Notes under the pieces: generated by a model
Told to the model about the DNA's origin: nothing
Database searches by the model: none
What the model saw: only the letters and a program-made list of their open reading frames with translations
Part shown: positions 47,922 to 56,325 of the stretch, piece after piece
Numbering within the stretch: position 1 is the stretch's first letter
Layout of the letters: the number at the start of each line of letters is the position of its first letter
Position numbers and translations under genes: made by a program
Source of the DNA: Bin75 sp965223955
GTDB lineage: Bacteria > Nitrospirota > Nitrospiria > Nitrospirales > UBA8639
NCBI GenBank assembly: GCA_965223955.1
Contig: OZ245029.1
Location: 620,001 to 684,000, forward strand
Length of the DNA: 64,000 bases
Direction: 5' to 3'

Positions 47922-49839
47922 TCAGTCACCGCGTAGCAACCGAACGAGATCCTTAGTCTGGCGTTCCAGGAACCCTCCGCGTTTCAGCGTTAGGCCGTGT
48001 TGAACCAGCAATACACCGCCGAGTTCGATTAAGCACCATAGCCGCTTTTTCGTGCTGTAGTTGTGAACCACCAAAAAAACGTTATAAGCGATCCCGAACT
48101 TCAACACGCGCGCCAACTTGGGCTGGGTCTCTGGAATCTTATCATATTCCTCTTGAAGAATACCGATCGCATTCGCCCCGCCCCCTAATGACGCATTCCC
48201 CTCAAGGCTTTTAGCGAGACACTCTGCGGCCATCCCTTTCGCCAAGTGACGGACAAGTTGATGCTCCGGAAAATCCCATTCCTGCACCATCTCCGAAGCG
48301 CGTTCGCGCAGCAGCTTGTGTTGCAGGCTACTCGACAATGCGGCCGATTTTTTTCGAATTAGTCGAGTTTCCGATTGTGAAACCAAGCGGGCCGCTAAAT
48401 GGAGAAACTGCTCAGCATTCTCCGAACTCGCATCGCACAGTGTCTCTATCCCAAAATAGCAAGGCCGTTCGAACTTGTGCAAAAGATGTATCCGGGCTCC
48501 CTCAGCGACCGACGCATCAGCGGTCAGCGGCCGATTTGGCTCAACATCCACTGAATTTTCTTCAAAAAGGCTGTGCTGATGAATACGCTTGGCATATCGC
48601 TCTGAAAGAATCGACAACATCGCAAGCCGCAGATCACGGCTGTCCTCACTGCCGTATGGTAAGTAATTGTCGATTTTCGTTTCTAATTCGATGCGACGCT
48701 CGGATGAGATGCCATAGTGGTCTTGAAGCGCATCGACTTGCTGTGTGAGCTTCTTTCGCTTGCCGGGTGGTAGTGCATCCACTGTATTAGAAAGCAGGTC
48801 GCCAAGGCTGAGGAGGTGTCGCCGATTGAATGCGTCCATCTGGCGAAGGTATCGACTGGACATATCCTGCGCCATCTTACGGAACGCCTGCCGTCTTCTA
48901 AGACGGTCCCTCCCCCTCCCGCTTTGCATCCATATGTCGGTAATTTCTCGTGTCCGTTTCAATCCTGGCTCCTCCGAACCACCTTGATTCGCGGATTCCA
49001 GCAGCACATCGGACGGAGTTAACGCGTCCAGTCTCGTGAGGACCCAACGGGCGACTTTCAACTCGCGACGCGCCAGCCATCGTTGTAGTGCGGCGAGCTG
49101 TTGCGGGTGCAGATTGTGCGCGTCATCAAAGATCATGAGCGGTTGCAACAAGAGGTCGCCTTCGCCACCACCGATCCGAAAGGATTCGATAATGTCGAAC
49201 GGTCGGTAGGCAGTCGTAGCTTGTTTTGTCGATATCCTTGATGTCTGGCGGTAGGAGCGCCGTAGAGACTTTGTAAACAGCAAGTTCGACTGCCCGCGCT
49301 CGCTCCCATAACACCCTTCCGGATGTGCCGCCAATGGCGGTGAGGGCCGCCTCGGCATCGGCTTGCGGCACGATCTCAATCTCGTCGAGTGATACGCCTG
49401 TAGCCTTAGCATTTCGCAGCCAAACTAGAACCGCGCGAGCCTGTAGCAAGGCGATCATGAGTCGGGTTTTGAATTCATCAGGGTATGGAAACTCCCAAAA
49501 CTCGCTGTACTCAGCGCCCAGCTGCAGACGGCCTCCAAGCAGTGCTGGACGCAAGTCAATGATTGCGCCGCAAGAGGTAAGGGCGTCGATAAGCGGTCTG
49601 TATGTGCTGATGTCGCTGTTTCGCAGTAATGTGCGGATAGTCGAAAACTGGAACAAACGGGCAAGTGTGGTTTTTCCGCTCCCAGGGGTGCCGACTATCA
49701 TCGTCAACCGGTCGTACAACCGGTTATTCTGTGCAGGTTCCTGAAAAAAAGTGACAAGCGGCTCCGGTGTGACCATCGCAAGAAATGCCTCATCATCCCG
49801 AATATATTCCGTTGCGCGTTGTTCAAAAGGGTTGATCAT
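47922..49839 (-). pseudogene. ORC/CDC6-like AAA ATPase, frameshifted
   Basis: The N-terminal ~204 residues (from ATG 49839) contain Walker A MIVGTPGSGKTTLARLFQFS (~50-57). Near 49224-49227, in a run of four T (A in the gene), the frame must shift by one base to continue. The other frame then reads ATTAYRPFDIIESFRIGGGE and the Walker B LMIFDDAHNLHPQQLAALQR, sensor-like WVLTRLDALTPSDVLL, and a long C-terminal part to 47922. Together about 637 residues. The architecture recalls ORC/CDC6-type ATPases found in predicted bacterial conflict systems. The shift may be an assembly error in a homopolymer or a genuine mutation. Confidence 0.75.
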
Positions 49840-49848
49840 GGTATCCCT

Positions 49849-50994
49849 TTAGCTATGTCGTTGGCGCCGCCGGAACAAAGGCCGCATTGCAGGCGCCATC
49901 TTTCCGTCGCGATCCCCACCATCCGTTTCCGCCCATAACAAAGCTACCGAATTATTCGGTGTGTTATGCTCGATTACGAGCGGCAACGCGCAGCCACCGA
50001 AACCAAGTCCGAGATGCTCCATACCGCCGAGGTCGGTATGCTTCGTTCGTATAACCGGATCATAGTAGGTGCGCGTCAGCTCCTGGAACGCCTCATCGCG
50101 GCCCGGAGCGTAGCCAAGAGGAAGGTCAACGGGTAGCACGGTGCCGAAGGAAACATGAGTCACTTTGGCCCAACCATCGGTCGCCAAGAAGTCCCGCCCT
50201 TTCTCCAACCGCTTAGCAATGTCACGTCTTGCCTGGTCTGAGGCAATATAGTAGTGAATGCACAGTTCCCAATTTGGCTCGAAGATGCCACCATCCACGA
50301 TTGCCTCGAAAGCTGCTTCGATTGATTCGCGAAAGTGGATTAATTTTCCCTTCCATGTTCTCTTTGTCTCATCATAACGAAAGAATGATGTACCTGATCC
50401 TGCAAAATCATCAATCAGGTAAACGAGGCGAAAGCGTGCTTTCGAATCTCCGAGGTCTCTGCGAAGATTGTCCAGAAGATCTTGCCACTTCTCTTTATCA
50501 ACCTGAGTGGCAACGACAAACTGCTCGTTACTCAATCGCCCTACATTACTCTGCCGCAAAATATCAATTCGCGCACCGTCGCTCAATCCCATGAACAAAG
50601 TTTGTCGACGGAGTTGATCAATCGCGGCGTGGGTGTTCTCATCAGCTAGCATCAGATAGGTTGGAATGTCGTGCCCTGCGGCAACAATTCGGATCAAGCG
50701 ATCATGCACCGTACGGGGATAGAATTGTTCGACGAGCCTCTGCATTTCGCTTGGTCCTATGTATACCATGGTCTGTCGAACAAAATCGTAGGCCGTTTTA
50801 CGTTCTTCCTGTGAGTTGAATTGCTGCAACCACGTTGCGAGGCTTTCGATGAAGCGCATGCCCGCCTGGAAATCGCGGTAACCATCGTATTTCAGTCGCG
50901 CCATCAGTCGGAGCCATCTAAACTCTTGACGGGCGCGTTCATCGTCCCAGGCCATGATCTGGCCGAGAATTCTGAGACCGAGATCCTGGTTCAT
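49849..50994 (-). CDS. Phosphoribosyltransferase-like protein (PRTase-CE type)
   Basis: 381 residues. The PRPP-binding loop is clear: RLVYLIDDFAGSGTSFFRYD (~190-208), matching the type I PRTase pattern of hydrophobics, DD, then GSGTS. The N-terminal ~150 residues are helical (WDDERARQEFRWLRLMARLK) and carry no known catalytic motif. The C-terminus has HLGLGFGGCALPLVIEHNTP. I recall such proteins named PRTase-CE and found beside ORC/CDC6-like ATPases. The stop overlaps nothing, but the ATG overlaps the end of the SIS-HAD gene (ATGA). Substrate unknown. Confidence 0.8.
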   Translation of the reverse strand: MNQDLGLRILGQIMAWDDERARQEFRWLRLMARLKYDGYRDFQAGMRFIESLATWLQQFNSQEERKTAYDFVRQTMVYIGPSEMQRLVEQFYPRTVHDRLIRIVAAGHDIPTYLMLADENTHAAIDQLRRQTLFMGLSDGARIDILRQSNVGRLSNEQFVVATQVDKEKWQDLLDNLRRDLGDSKARFRLVYLIDDFAGSGTSFFRYDETKRTWKGKLIHFRESIEAAFEAIVDGGIFEPNWELCIHYYIASDQARRDIAKRLEKGRDFLATDGWAKVTHVSFGTVLPVDLPLGYAPGRDEAFQELTRTYYDPVIRTKHTDLGGMEHLGLGFGGCALPLVIEHNTPNNSVALLWAETDGGDRDGKMAPAMRPLFRRRQRHS

Positions 50995-52934
50995 TGCAAA
51001 GCTTTCCGCTGAAACCTAAGTTTGCCGCTACTTGCTTGGAGAGCCGTCAAATAATTCAGCGTGACCACTTCTCCACGTTGGCCGCGCGGTCCAAGATTCC
51101 AGCAGGTTTCGGGGTCAGCATTCGTTTGGTCAACGCTCAAAGCGAATTTGTCCTGAAGCAATTCATAGTCATTTCCAGGCCAACGGCCTTGATCTCCGAT
51201 TCTTAACACTTTTTTATCTCCGATACGCTTGTACATCTGGGTTAAAACGTTCAGTTTCGAAACCCCTGGGGCTACGATGTCGATGGAGTGGTCGGACCGA
51301 GTAACCATCACGTTGCTACATCCGCTCAACAAAACGGCTTGATGTGTCAAATCCCAGAGCCGATTGCTCCTTACCGTCCGCTTCGCCTGAAGGGTGATCT
51401 GAAAACGGCGTTCCGTTTGCTCAGCGACCTCCGCAATTTCCGGTTGGACCCGCAAAGCACGTGCCAGCGGTACGAGACCTTCGCAGGGCTCGCTTGCTCC
51501 ATCTGGTGCACTGTCATCACAAAGCGCGGCCACTTCCGCTCCGTTGTAATAGCCTACGAATACGAGTGGCCATAGCGTTTCTGGAAGACACGCCTGCAGA
51601 GCCTCGCGGACCGACTTGCCGCGTCCCGTAGCAATGCCAAGATGAATGCCGACATCCAACAAGCGAATGAGTTCACTCGTCATGTCGTCATGGGGCGGCT
51701 CATAACGATGGCGCGTGTCCACTATAGTCCCGTCGTAGTCCAACACTATGCCAGCGAATGTCGTTTTGCGTATTTCATCACGAAAGAGGTTTAGCGCACT
51801 GTGCCAGTATTCGAGGTTTTCCAAATCATTGAGACGCGAGAGTGGCAATCCCGTCTTCCGTGTGATTGCAGCGGCATCACACTCAGACAGATTGCGGGCC
51901 GCCGAAGTTCGTTTTTGCGGAGAAAGGGGCAGGTGGTAGAGCTTTCGTCCAAATTCTGGCACGCCCGGTCGCCCCGGATCGATGCCGCGTACATGCCCGG
52001 CCCAGTCTGTGATCTTTAGTGCGGCAACTAACGATCCTAGCGCCAGCGCAGCAGAGGATCCTTCGAACTCAATGCGAGATGTCGGAATTTCAGGTGGAAT
52101 CAGAGCCAGTGTCCGGTCCGCTAATGCGCGATCGTCAGTTGAAACGAAGGCGAGCACTGCGCTATCGTGCCCTCGCTTTGCTAGCCAATGATGTCGCCCG
52201 TGCGCGAAGTTACGATAGTCGGTGAACTGCAGATTGCCTAAAGCTGCCTCGGTAAAATTTGATTCGAGATGGATGGCACCGATACGTGTCGCCGGCCCGT
52301 GCAGAACAAGAGTAGTCGGGCGTTCCCACAACTGTGCTGTCACTTGGTGCCATTCCGCCACGGTTCCAGATGTGTTTTGTAGCAAAGGCTCCACCTTTTC
52401 AAGCACGTCATTCCATTCGGCACCGCTATCATATTCTTCCGAGAAAGCTCGGGCCAACAAAGCCGTAAAGCCAAGGACCGAATTTGTAGCCAGGAATCCA
52501 TCTTTCCCCGCAGGTGGTGGATAAACCAATCGATCGACAAAAGGGTGTTGTCTGCAGAGGCGGGAAAGCCGGCTGTTTTCACGACCGCAAAGGACTGTAA
52601 CTTGATGTGGTTCGCATGCAATGAGCGCCTTTGCAGCCGCGAGTATATCCCCATTGTTCCCACCAGCACTGATCAGCCATGCAGCGGCGTCACTCTTGAG
52701 TGGCTCCGAAATAGCTTCAAGCGATGTGGCAATCGTGGAAATTCTCCCAGTCAAGCGCTGGTGAAAGCCGACGAGAGCATGGGCGGCTGTCAGTGAACCA
52801 CCGGAGCCAACAGCGAGAATTGACGAATGGGCAGCAGTCCGAACTGCTTGACGCAGCAGAGCAATGTCGACGGTCCTGGTCCATGCGAACGTGTCAGCCA
52901 ACTTGGCAATTTCAGATTTATATGGTTTGGCCAT
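50991..52934 (-). CDS. SIS-domain sugar isomerase fused to HAD phosphatase
   Basis: 647 residues. The N-terminal half (1-~360) is a double SIS domain: SSILAVGSGGSLTAAHALVG (GSGGS), AWLISAGGNNGDILAAAKAL and a second SIS lobe with SRIEFEGSSAALALGSLVAA. From ~395 comes a Cof-type HAD hydrolase: FAGIVLDYDGTIVDTRHRYE (DxDGT nucleophile), IGIATGRGKSVREAL, and KVLRIGDQGRWPGNDYELLQ (acidic motif). SIS domains isomerise or bind phosphosugars and HAD enzymes remove phosphate, so the fusion probably interconverts one phosphosugar. First large gene of the operon. Confidence 0.88.
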   Translation of the reverse strand: MAKPYKSEIAKLADTFAWTRTVDIALLRQAVRTAAHSSILAVGSGGSLTAAHALVGFHQRLTGRISTIATSLEAISEPLKSDAAAWLISAGGNNGDILAAAKALIACEPHQVTVLCGRENSRLSRLCRQHPFVDRLVYPPPAGKDGFLATNSVLGFTALLARAFSEEYDSGAEWNDVLEKVEPLLQNTSGTVAEWHQVTAQLWERPTTLVLHGPATRIGAIHLESNFTEAALGNLQFTDYRNFAHGRHHWLAKRGHDSAVLAFVSTDDRALADRTLALIPPEIPTSRIEFEGSSAALALGSLVAALKITDWAGHVRGIDPGRPGVPEFGRKLYHLPLSPQKRTSAARNLSECDAAAITRKTGLPLSRLNDLENLEYWHSALNLFRDEIRKTTFAGIVLDYDGTIVDTRHRYEPPHDDMTSELIRLLDVGIHLGIATGRGKSVREALQACLPETLWPLVFVGYYNGAEVAALCDDSAPDGASEPCEGLVPLARALRVQPEIAEVAEQTERRFQITLQAKRTVRSNRLWDLTHQAVLLSGCSNVMVTRSDHSIDIVAPGVSKLNVLTQMYKRIGDKKVLRIGDQGRWPGNDYELLQDKFALSVDQTNADPETCWNLGPRGQRGEVVTLNYLTALQASSGKLRFQRKALQ

Positions 52935-52943
52935 TGTTCTGAA

Positions 52944-53105
52944 TCAGTCTCTCATGGCGTATTTTGCCAGCAATGCCAGGATTGATGCCTGGATTTCGAG
53001 GTCCCGTTTGATGCATCCATGCCCGTCACCACGCGTATATTCTTTCAGATAGTGCTCCATGTACAAGTGCTTGCCTTTCTCCCGAACTGCTGTGGCATAC
53101 CTCAA
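52944..53105 (-). CDS. Small ORF or C-terminal gene remnant upstream of SIS-HAD
   Basis: Minus-strand frame LRYATAVREKGKHLYMEHYL, KEYTRGDGHGCIKRDLEIQA, SILALLAKYAMRD, ending nine bases before the SIS-HAD start. Only TTG (53105) or an internal ATG (53061, giving 38 residues) is available as a start. The composition is protein-like and the spacing suggests an operon member. It could be the surviving C-terminus of a gene lost when the divergent XRE gene arrived. Family unknown. Confidence 0.4.
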   Translation of the reverse strand: MRYATAVREKGKHLYMEHYLKEYTRGDGHGCIKRDLEIQASILALLAKYAMRD

Positions 53106-53215
53106 GGACTACTTCTCCCGGCACCCGTATTCTAGCAGAGAAGATTTTTACAATCGACATCACCACTCGACAGCTGCAATTTTCTGCAGAGCACTCTAGA
53201 TTTCAACATTTCTAC

Positions 53216-53250
53216 TTTACAAAACTAACAAAAAACAATATTTTTGTAAA
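53216..53250. promoter_or_regulatory. Inverted-repeat operator before the XRE-ImmA gene
   Basis: TTTACAAAA (53216-53224) and TTTTGTAAA (53242-53250) form 9-bp perfect inverted arms around an A-rich centre, ending four bases before the ATG. A likely binding site for the XRE repressor it precedes. The AT-rich stretch could also hold its promoter. Confidence 0.55.
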
Positions 53251-53254
53251 TCTA

Positions 53255-54361
53255 ATGGATATGGAAAAAGTCATTATAAGACAAAGGCTTAAGCTTTCCC
53301 GTTCTGCCGCTGGTCTTTCGCTTAGAGCTTTAGAGAAGAAAATTGGAAACCGTGTGACGGCTCAGGCAATTGGAAAGTATGAGCGCAACGAATCGATGCC
53401 TGGTTCGGGTGTCCTGATCGCGCTCGCCGACGCGCTTGGCGTCTCGGTGGACTATCTGGTCGGCGACCAGGAAATGATCCTCGAAGCAGTGGAGTTCAGG
53501 AAGAAGACGATCACGAGCAGACGGGAAGAATCCCAAGTCGAAGCCAAGGTCCTGTACTTTCTGGAGCGGTATCTCATGGTCGAGGAGTTGCTCAACCTTC
53601 CGAGTGTCGAATGGCATAGTCCGCGTGAGGCTCCCTACCCCGTCATACGTGACGTTTCAGAAGCCGACCGCGCCGCCCAAAGCCTGCGCGATCATTGGGG
53701 CCTAGGCAATGACCCGATCCCGAACCTCGTCGAGTTGCTGGAAGAGCAGGGGATCAAAGTTCTTTCCGTCGATCTGACGAATATCGACGGCCTGACGGCA
53801 CGTGTCCGTCGCCCAGAGAAAGGCGCTGTGCCCGTCATTGTGGTGAACCGCAAGGAATGGGGGGAGCGTCAGCGCTTCACGTTGGCCCATGAGCTTGGGC
53901 ACATGGTCATGGACGTGGCGGCCAAGTTGGACGAGGAGAAAGCTGCGCACCGCTTCGCCGGCGCCTTCCTGATGCCTGCCGACGCCCTGTGGGCAAAGAT
54001 CGGAAAGCACCGCACGGCGATCGGTTGGGGAGAACTTTTCGAGCTGAAGCAACTCTTTGGCGCGAGCGTTCAGGCGATCACGTATCGCTGCAAAGACCTT
54101 GGCATTTTTAGCGAGGCCACGTTTCGAAGGCTGTTCAACGATTTCACCAGGTTCGGGTGGCGCAGGCCGCCATACGAAGAACCGCTCGCGAGGCAGGAAG
54201 GCGAGGAGCCGAAGCGTTTCAAGCGCCTCACGTTCCGTGCTCTTGCCGAGGGAGCCATCTCCGAAGCCAAGGCGGCGGAGTTGCTCAGCATGTCGGTGCA
54301 GGATCTGAACCAGCGGATGGAGGAGCCTCCGGCTGATGAACAGAAGACGGCTGGGGCCTGA
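53255..54361 (+). CDS. XRE-family regulator fused to ImmA/IrrE metallopeptidase
   Basis: 368 residues. The N-terminal helix-turn-helix reads RLKLSRSAAGLSLRALEKKI, VTAQAIGKYERNESMPGSGV. The peptidase domain has RFTLAHELGHMVMDVAAKLD (HExxH zinc motif) and HRFAGAFLMPADAL. ImmA/IrrE proteins cleave repressors under stress. Proteins of this layout are commonly followed by a PIN toxin, and a truncated PIN gene does follow. It is divergent from the PRTase operon and shares its promoter region (320 bp), so it might regulate that operon; that is inference. Confidence 0.9.
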   Translation: MDMEKVIIRQRLKLSRSAAGLSLRALEKKIGNRVTAQAIGKYERNESMPGSGVLIALADALGVSVDYLVGDQEMILEAVEFRKKTITSRREESQVEAKVLYFLERYLMVEELLNLPSVEWHSPREAPYPVIRDVSEADRAAQSLRDHWGLGNDPIPNLVELLEEQGIKVLSVDLTNIDGLTARVRRPEKGAVPVIVVNRKEWGERQRFTLAHELGHMVMDVAAKLDEEKAAHRFAGAFLMPADALWAKIGKHRTAIGWGELFELKQLFGASVQAITYRCKDLGIFSEATFRRLFNDFTRFGWRRPPYEEPLARQEGEEPKRFKRLTFRALAEGAISEAKAAELLSMSVQDLNQRMEEPPADEQKTAGA

Positions 54362-54365
54362 GGCT

Positions 54366-54605
54366 ATGCAGCAGGTGCTGGTCTCCGATACCTCCGTTCT
54401 GATTGATCTTAAACGCGGGTCCCTGCTGGAGGCCAGCTTCCGCTTGGCGTTCCGGTTCGTCGTTCCCGATTTGCTCTACGAGCGAGAGCTAAAGAAGATC
54501 CGGTCAATTCTCTTTCGAGGACAAAAACGTATCCACGAAATGACGAGGGGGATGTCACACAGATACCGCTTGGAGGGTTATCAAGAAGGAGCTGGTCACC
54601 CGTGA
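54366..54605 (+). pseudogene. PIN-domain protein truncated by a junction
   Basis: Starts MQQVLVSDTSVLIDLKRGSL, LEASFRLAFRFVVPDLLYER, a normal PIN N-terminus and the usual partner of XRE-ImmA proteins. After YERELK the frame reads KIRSILFRGQKRIHEMTRGM, which is the antisense of the opposing PIN gene, and stops. The catalytic second half is missing. Junction near 54490. Confidence 0.75.
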
Positions 54606-54942
54606 CGAGTTGTCCCTGCGGGTGACTGGTGAGTAACGTCCATAAGTGATCGTCGCCGGTGTCGGGAGCATTGCCGCTGGCGATAGGCTCACGCCACATG
54701 GCGTTGGCGACCAGGTCGCTGAGGAGACGGTCAATCTCATCGTCTGTCCGTCCGTGCAGACGAACGAGACGCGGGCGACGTAACACGGATGAGTACTCGT
54801 TGAGAAGATCCTCTGACATGAGGTAAAGGAGGTCACCATCAAGCATGGCGTCCAGAATTCGCGCCGGGGGACTGTTCGAGTCCGCGCCGATCAAGCCCGA
54901 GACGATGACGTTGGTGTCAACAATACAAGCCTTTGGCGTCAT
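54409..54942 (-). CDS. PIN-domain toxin with chimeric C-terminus
   Basis: 177 residues, MTPKACIVDTNVIVSGLIGA; the acidic residues of the PIN fold are seen in VDTN, LLNEYSSVL, and TGDDHLWTLL, and VTGDQLLL. The family end is expected near SSFRGYVFV (about 54500); the last ~37 residues (LERELTGSSLALARRANRER..) are antisense of the facing PIN gene. It is preceded by a CopG-type antitoxin 51 bp upstream. Probably functional, because the fold is complete before the odd tail. Confidence 0.75.
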   Translation of the reverse strand: MTPKACIVDTNVIVSGLIGADSNSPPARILDAMLDGDLLYLMSEDLLNEYSSVLRRPRLVRLHGRTDDEIDRLLSDLVANAMWREPIASGNAPDTGDDHLWTLLTSHPQGQLVTGDQLLLDNPPSGICVTSPSSFRGYVFVLERELTGSSLALARRANRERRTGTPSGSWPPAGTRV

Positions 54943-54993
54943 CGGCTCTCTCCCGCGTCTTCGGAAGTTGGCTGCTGGCGCCGATCAGCACTA

Positions 54994-55230
54994 TTACCCG
55001 CCGCGAAAACGTCTTGTTTCCTTGACCGCGAGGACCATCGCGTCGTCAGCGTTCAAACCGGACTTCGCCCGTGCCTTGGCAACGACCTCCTTGGCAGTGT
55101 CGCAGGGTCGGATACCTCTCAGTTCCAGGCTCTCCTCGATAATTGAACCCATGGAACGATTCTGCCGGGCCGCAGCTTCCTTCAGGGCCCGGTGTGTCCG
55201 ATCAGCCAAACTGATAGTCAGGCGAGACAT
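54994..55230 (-). CDS. CopG-type ribbon-helix-helix antitoxin
   Basis: 78 residues from the ATG at 55230: MSRLTISLADRTHRALKEAA, ARQNRSMGSIIEESLELRGI, the ribbon-helix-helix domain, then RAKSGLNADDAMVLAVKETR. A GTG nine bases upstream is possible. It pairs with the PIN toxin on its 3' side. Confidence 0.8.
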   Translation of the reverse strand: MSRLTISLADRTHRALKEAAARQNRSMGSIIEESLELRGIRPCDTAKEVVAKARAKSGLNADDAMVLAVKETRRFRGG

Positions 55231-55239
55231 GATATACAC

Positions 55240-55544
55240 TCAGATTCGTAAGTGCCGATTCACTGATTTTTGCATCATAACACCAACATACCACACCGAC
55301 AAGACATTGTCCTTCAGCGTTAGGGCCCCCTTTGTCATCGCCCCTCCTCTCATGGTGAAAAGGGGACATTACAATATTGCGCTAACACCGTCTGGAAGCG
55401 AGCCTCACTCCAGGTGATGAAATCCGTGGACAGTTGGTTGAGGCGTTGTTGTATGAGGCGTTCGCGGTGGCCATGAGATGACTGATGAATAGCGCAGGAT
55501 GTGACCTCCGCAGCTTGGATGCTTGACCCGATATCGACAAAAGA
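55240..55544. other. Intergenic region, nothing recognised
   Basis: 305 bases between divergent TA loci. I see no gene, only ordinary promoter-like AT-rich patches. Confidence 0.5.
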
Positions 55545-55558
55545 TTAACTTGAGTTAA
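55523..55558 (+). promoter_or_regulatory. Promoter and operator of Phd-PIN operon
   Basis: TTGACC (55523-55528), 17 bases, TAACTT (55546-55551). The -10 is covered by the palindrome TTAACTTGAGTTAA (55545-55558), as expected for an autorepressed TA operon. AGGAGGT follows before the ATG at 55577. Confidence 0.6.
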
Positions 55559-55576
55559 ACTTCAGGAGGTGACCCG

Positions 55577-55822
55577 ATGCCAGAGATGATCAGTGCGAAA
55601 CAACTCCGAGAACGGTTGCGTGACGTCGTCGAAAAAGTGCGGCATGGGGAACGGTTTACCGTTCTGTATAGAAGTCGCCCGGCTTTTGACATTGTCCCGG
55701 TTGACAGTCCTCCGCTCGACAGTATCCCGCTGGAATCGGATACGCTGTACCAGGCCCCGGCTGTTGGTGCGTCCGAATCGGGGGACGCTGCTGCGCGGCA
55801 TGACGAGGTGCTGTACCGGTGA
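55577..55822 (+). CDS. Phd/YefM-family antitoxin
   Basis: 81 residues, MPEMISAKQLRERLRDVVEK then VRHGERFTVLYRSRPAFDIV: the Phd/YefM DNA-binding fold with the RPAFDIVP strand. Excellent ribosome site AGGAGGT. The GTG of the next gene overlaps its stop (GTGA), a standard TA arrangement. Confidence 0.88.
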   Translation: MPEMISAKQLRERLRDVVEKVRHGERFTVLYRSRPAFDIVPVDSPPLDSIPLESDTLYQAPAVGASESGDAAARHDEVLYR

Positions 55823-56226
55823 GGCACCTGTTCGTCGATACGGCCGCATGGGTCGCGGTTGCGGATCGCAGCGACAAGGCGGGGTCGGCCGTGCGGGAAG
55901 CTCGGGATGAATGGTTGTCGGCCGGCGGCATGCTGACGACAACGGACTATGTGATCGATGAGACATTGACCACGATCCGGTTCCGCCTCGGGCTCGACGC
56001 CGCTGAAGCGTGGTGGCTGCAAATCGACGGCTCGGCTCGACTACGGATCGAGTCCATTGACGAACCGCGAAGAGACCGGGCGCGAGCGCTCTTCTTCCGC
56101 TATCGGGACAAGGACTTCTCCTTTACCGATTGTTGCAGTTTCGTCGTGATGCGAGAGTTACACATTCGTCGGGCATTGACGCTGGGCTCCCTTTTCCGGC
56201 AAATGCGCTTTGCAGTCGTCCCATAA
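55819..56226 (+). CDS. PIN-domain toxin
   Basis: 135 residues, GTG start. RHLFVDTAAWVAVADRSD (first Asp), TTDYVIDETLTTIRFRL (Glu), KDFSFTDCCSFVVMRELHIR (Asp), then ALTLGSLFRQMRF. In this subgroup the last motif usually reads ALTFDxHFRQ with an Asp; here Gly replaces it, which might weaken catalysis. Complete length and normal TA pairing. Confidence 0.88.
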   Translation: MRHLFVDTAAWVAVADRSDKAGSAVREARDEWLSAGGMLTTTDYVIDETLTTIRFRLGLDAAEAWWLQIDGSARLRIESIDEPRRDRARALFFRYRDKDFSFTDCCSFVVMRELHIRRALTLGSLFRQMRFAVVP

Positions 56227-56325
56227 ATTCATTCCCCGCTCGCGTCTTTCGATTTCCGTACCTGCGAAGCGATGGGCTACCAGCAGGGCGACATCCGCGA
56301 AGATATCCGACTTGCCTCACGCTCC

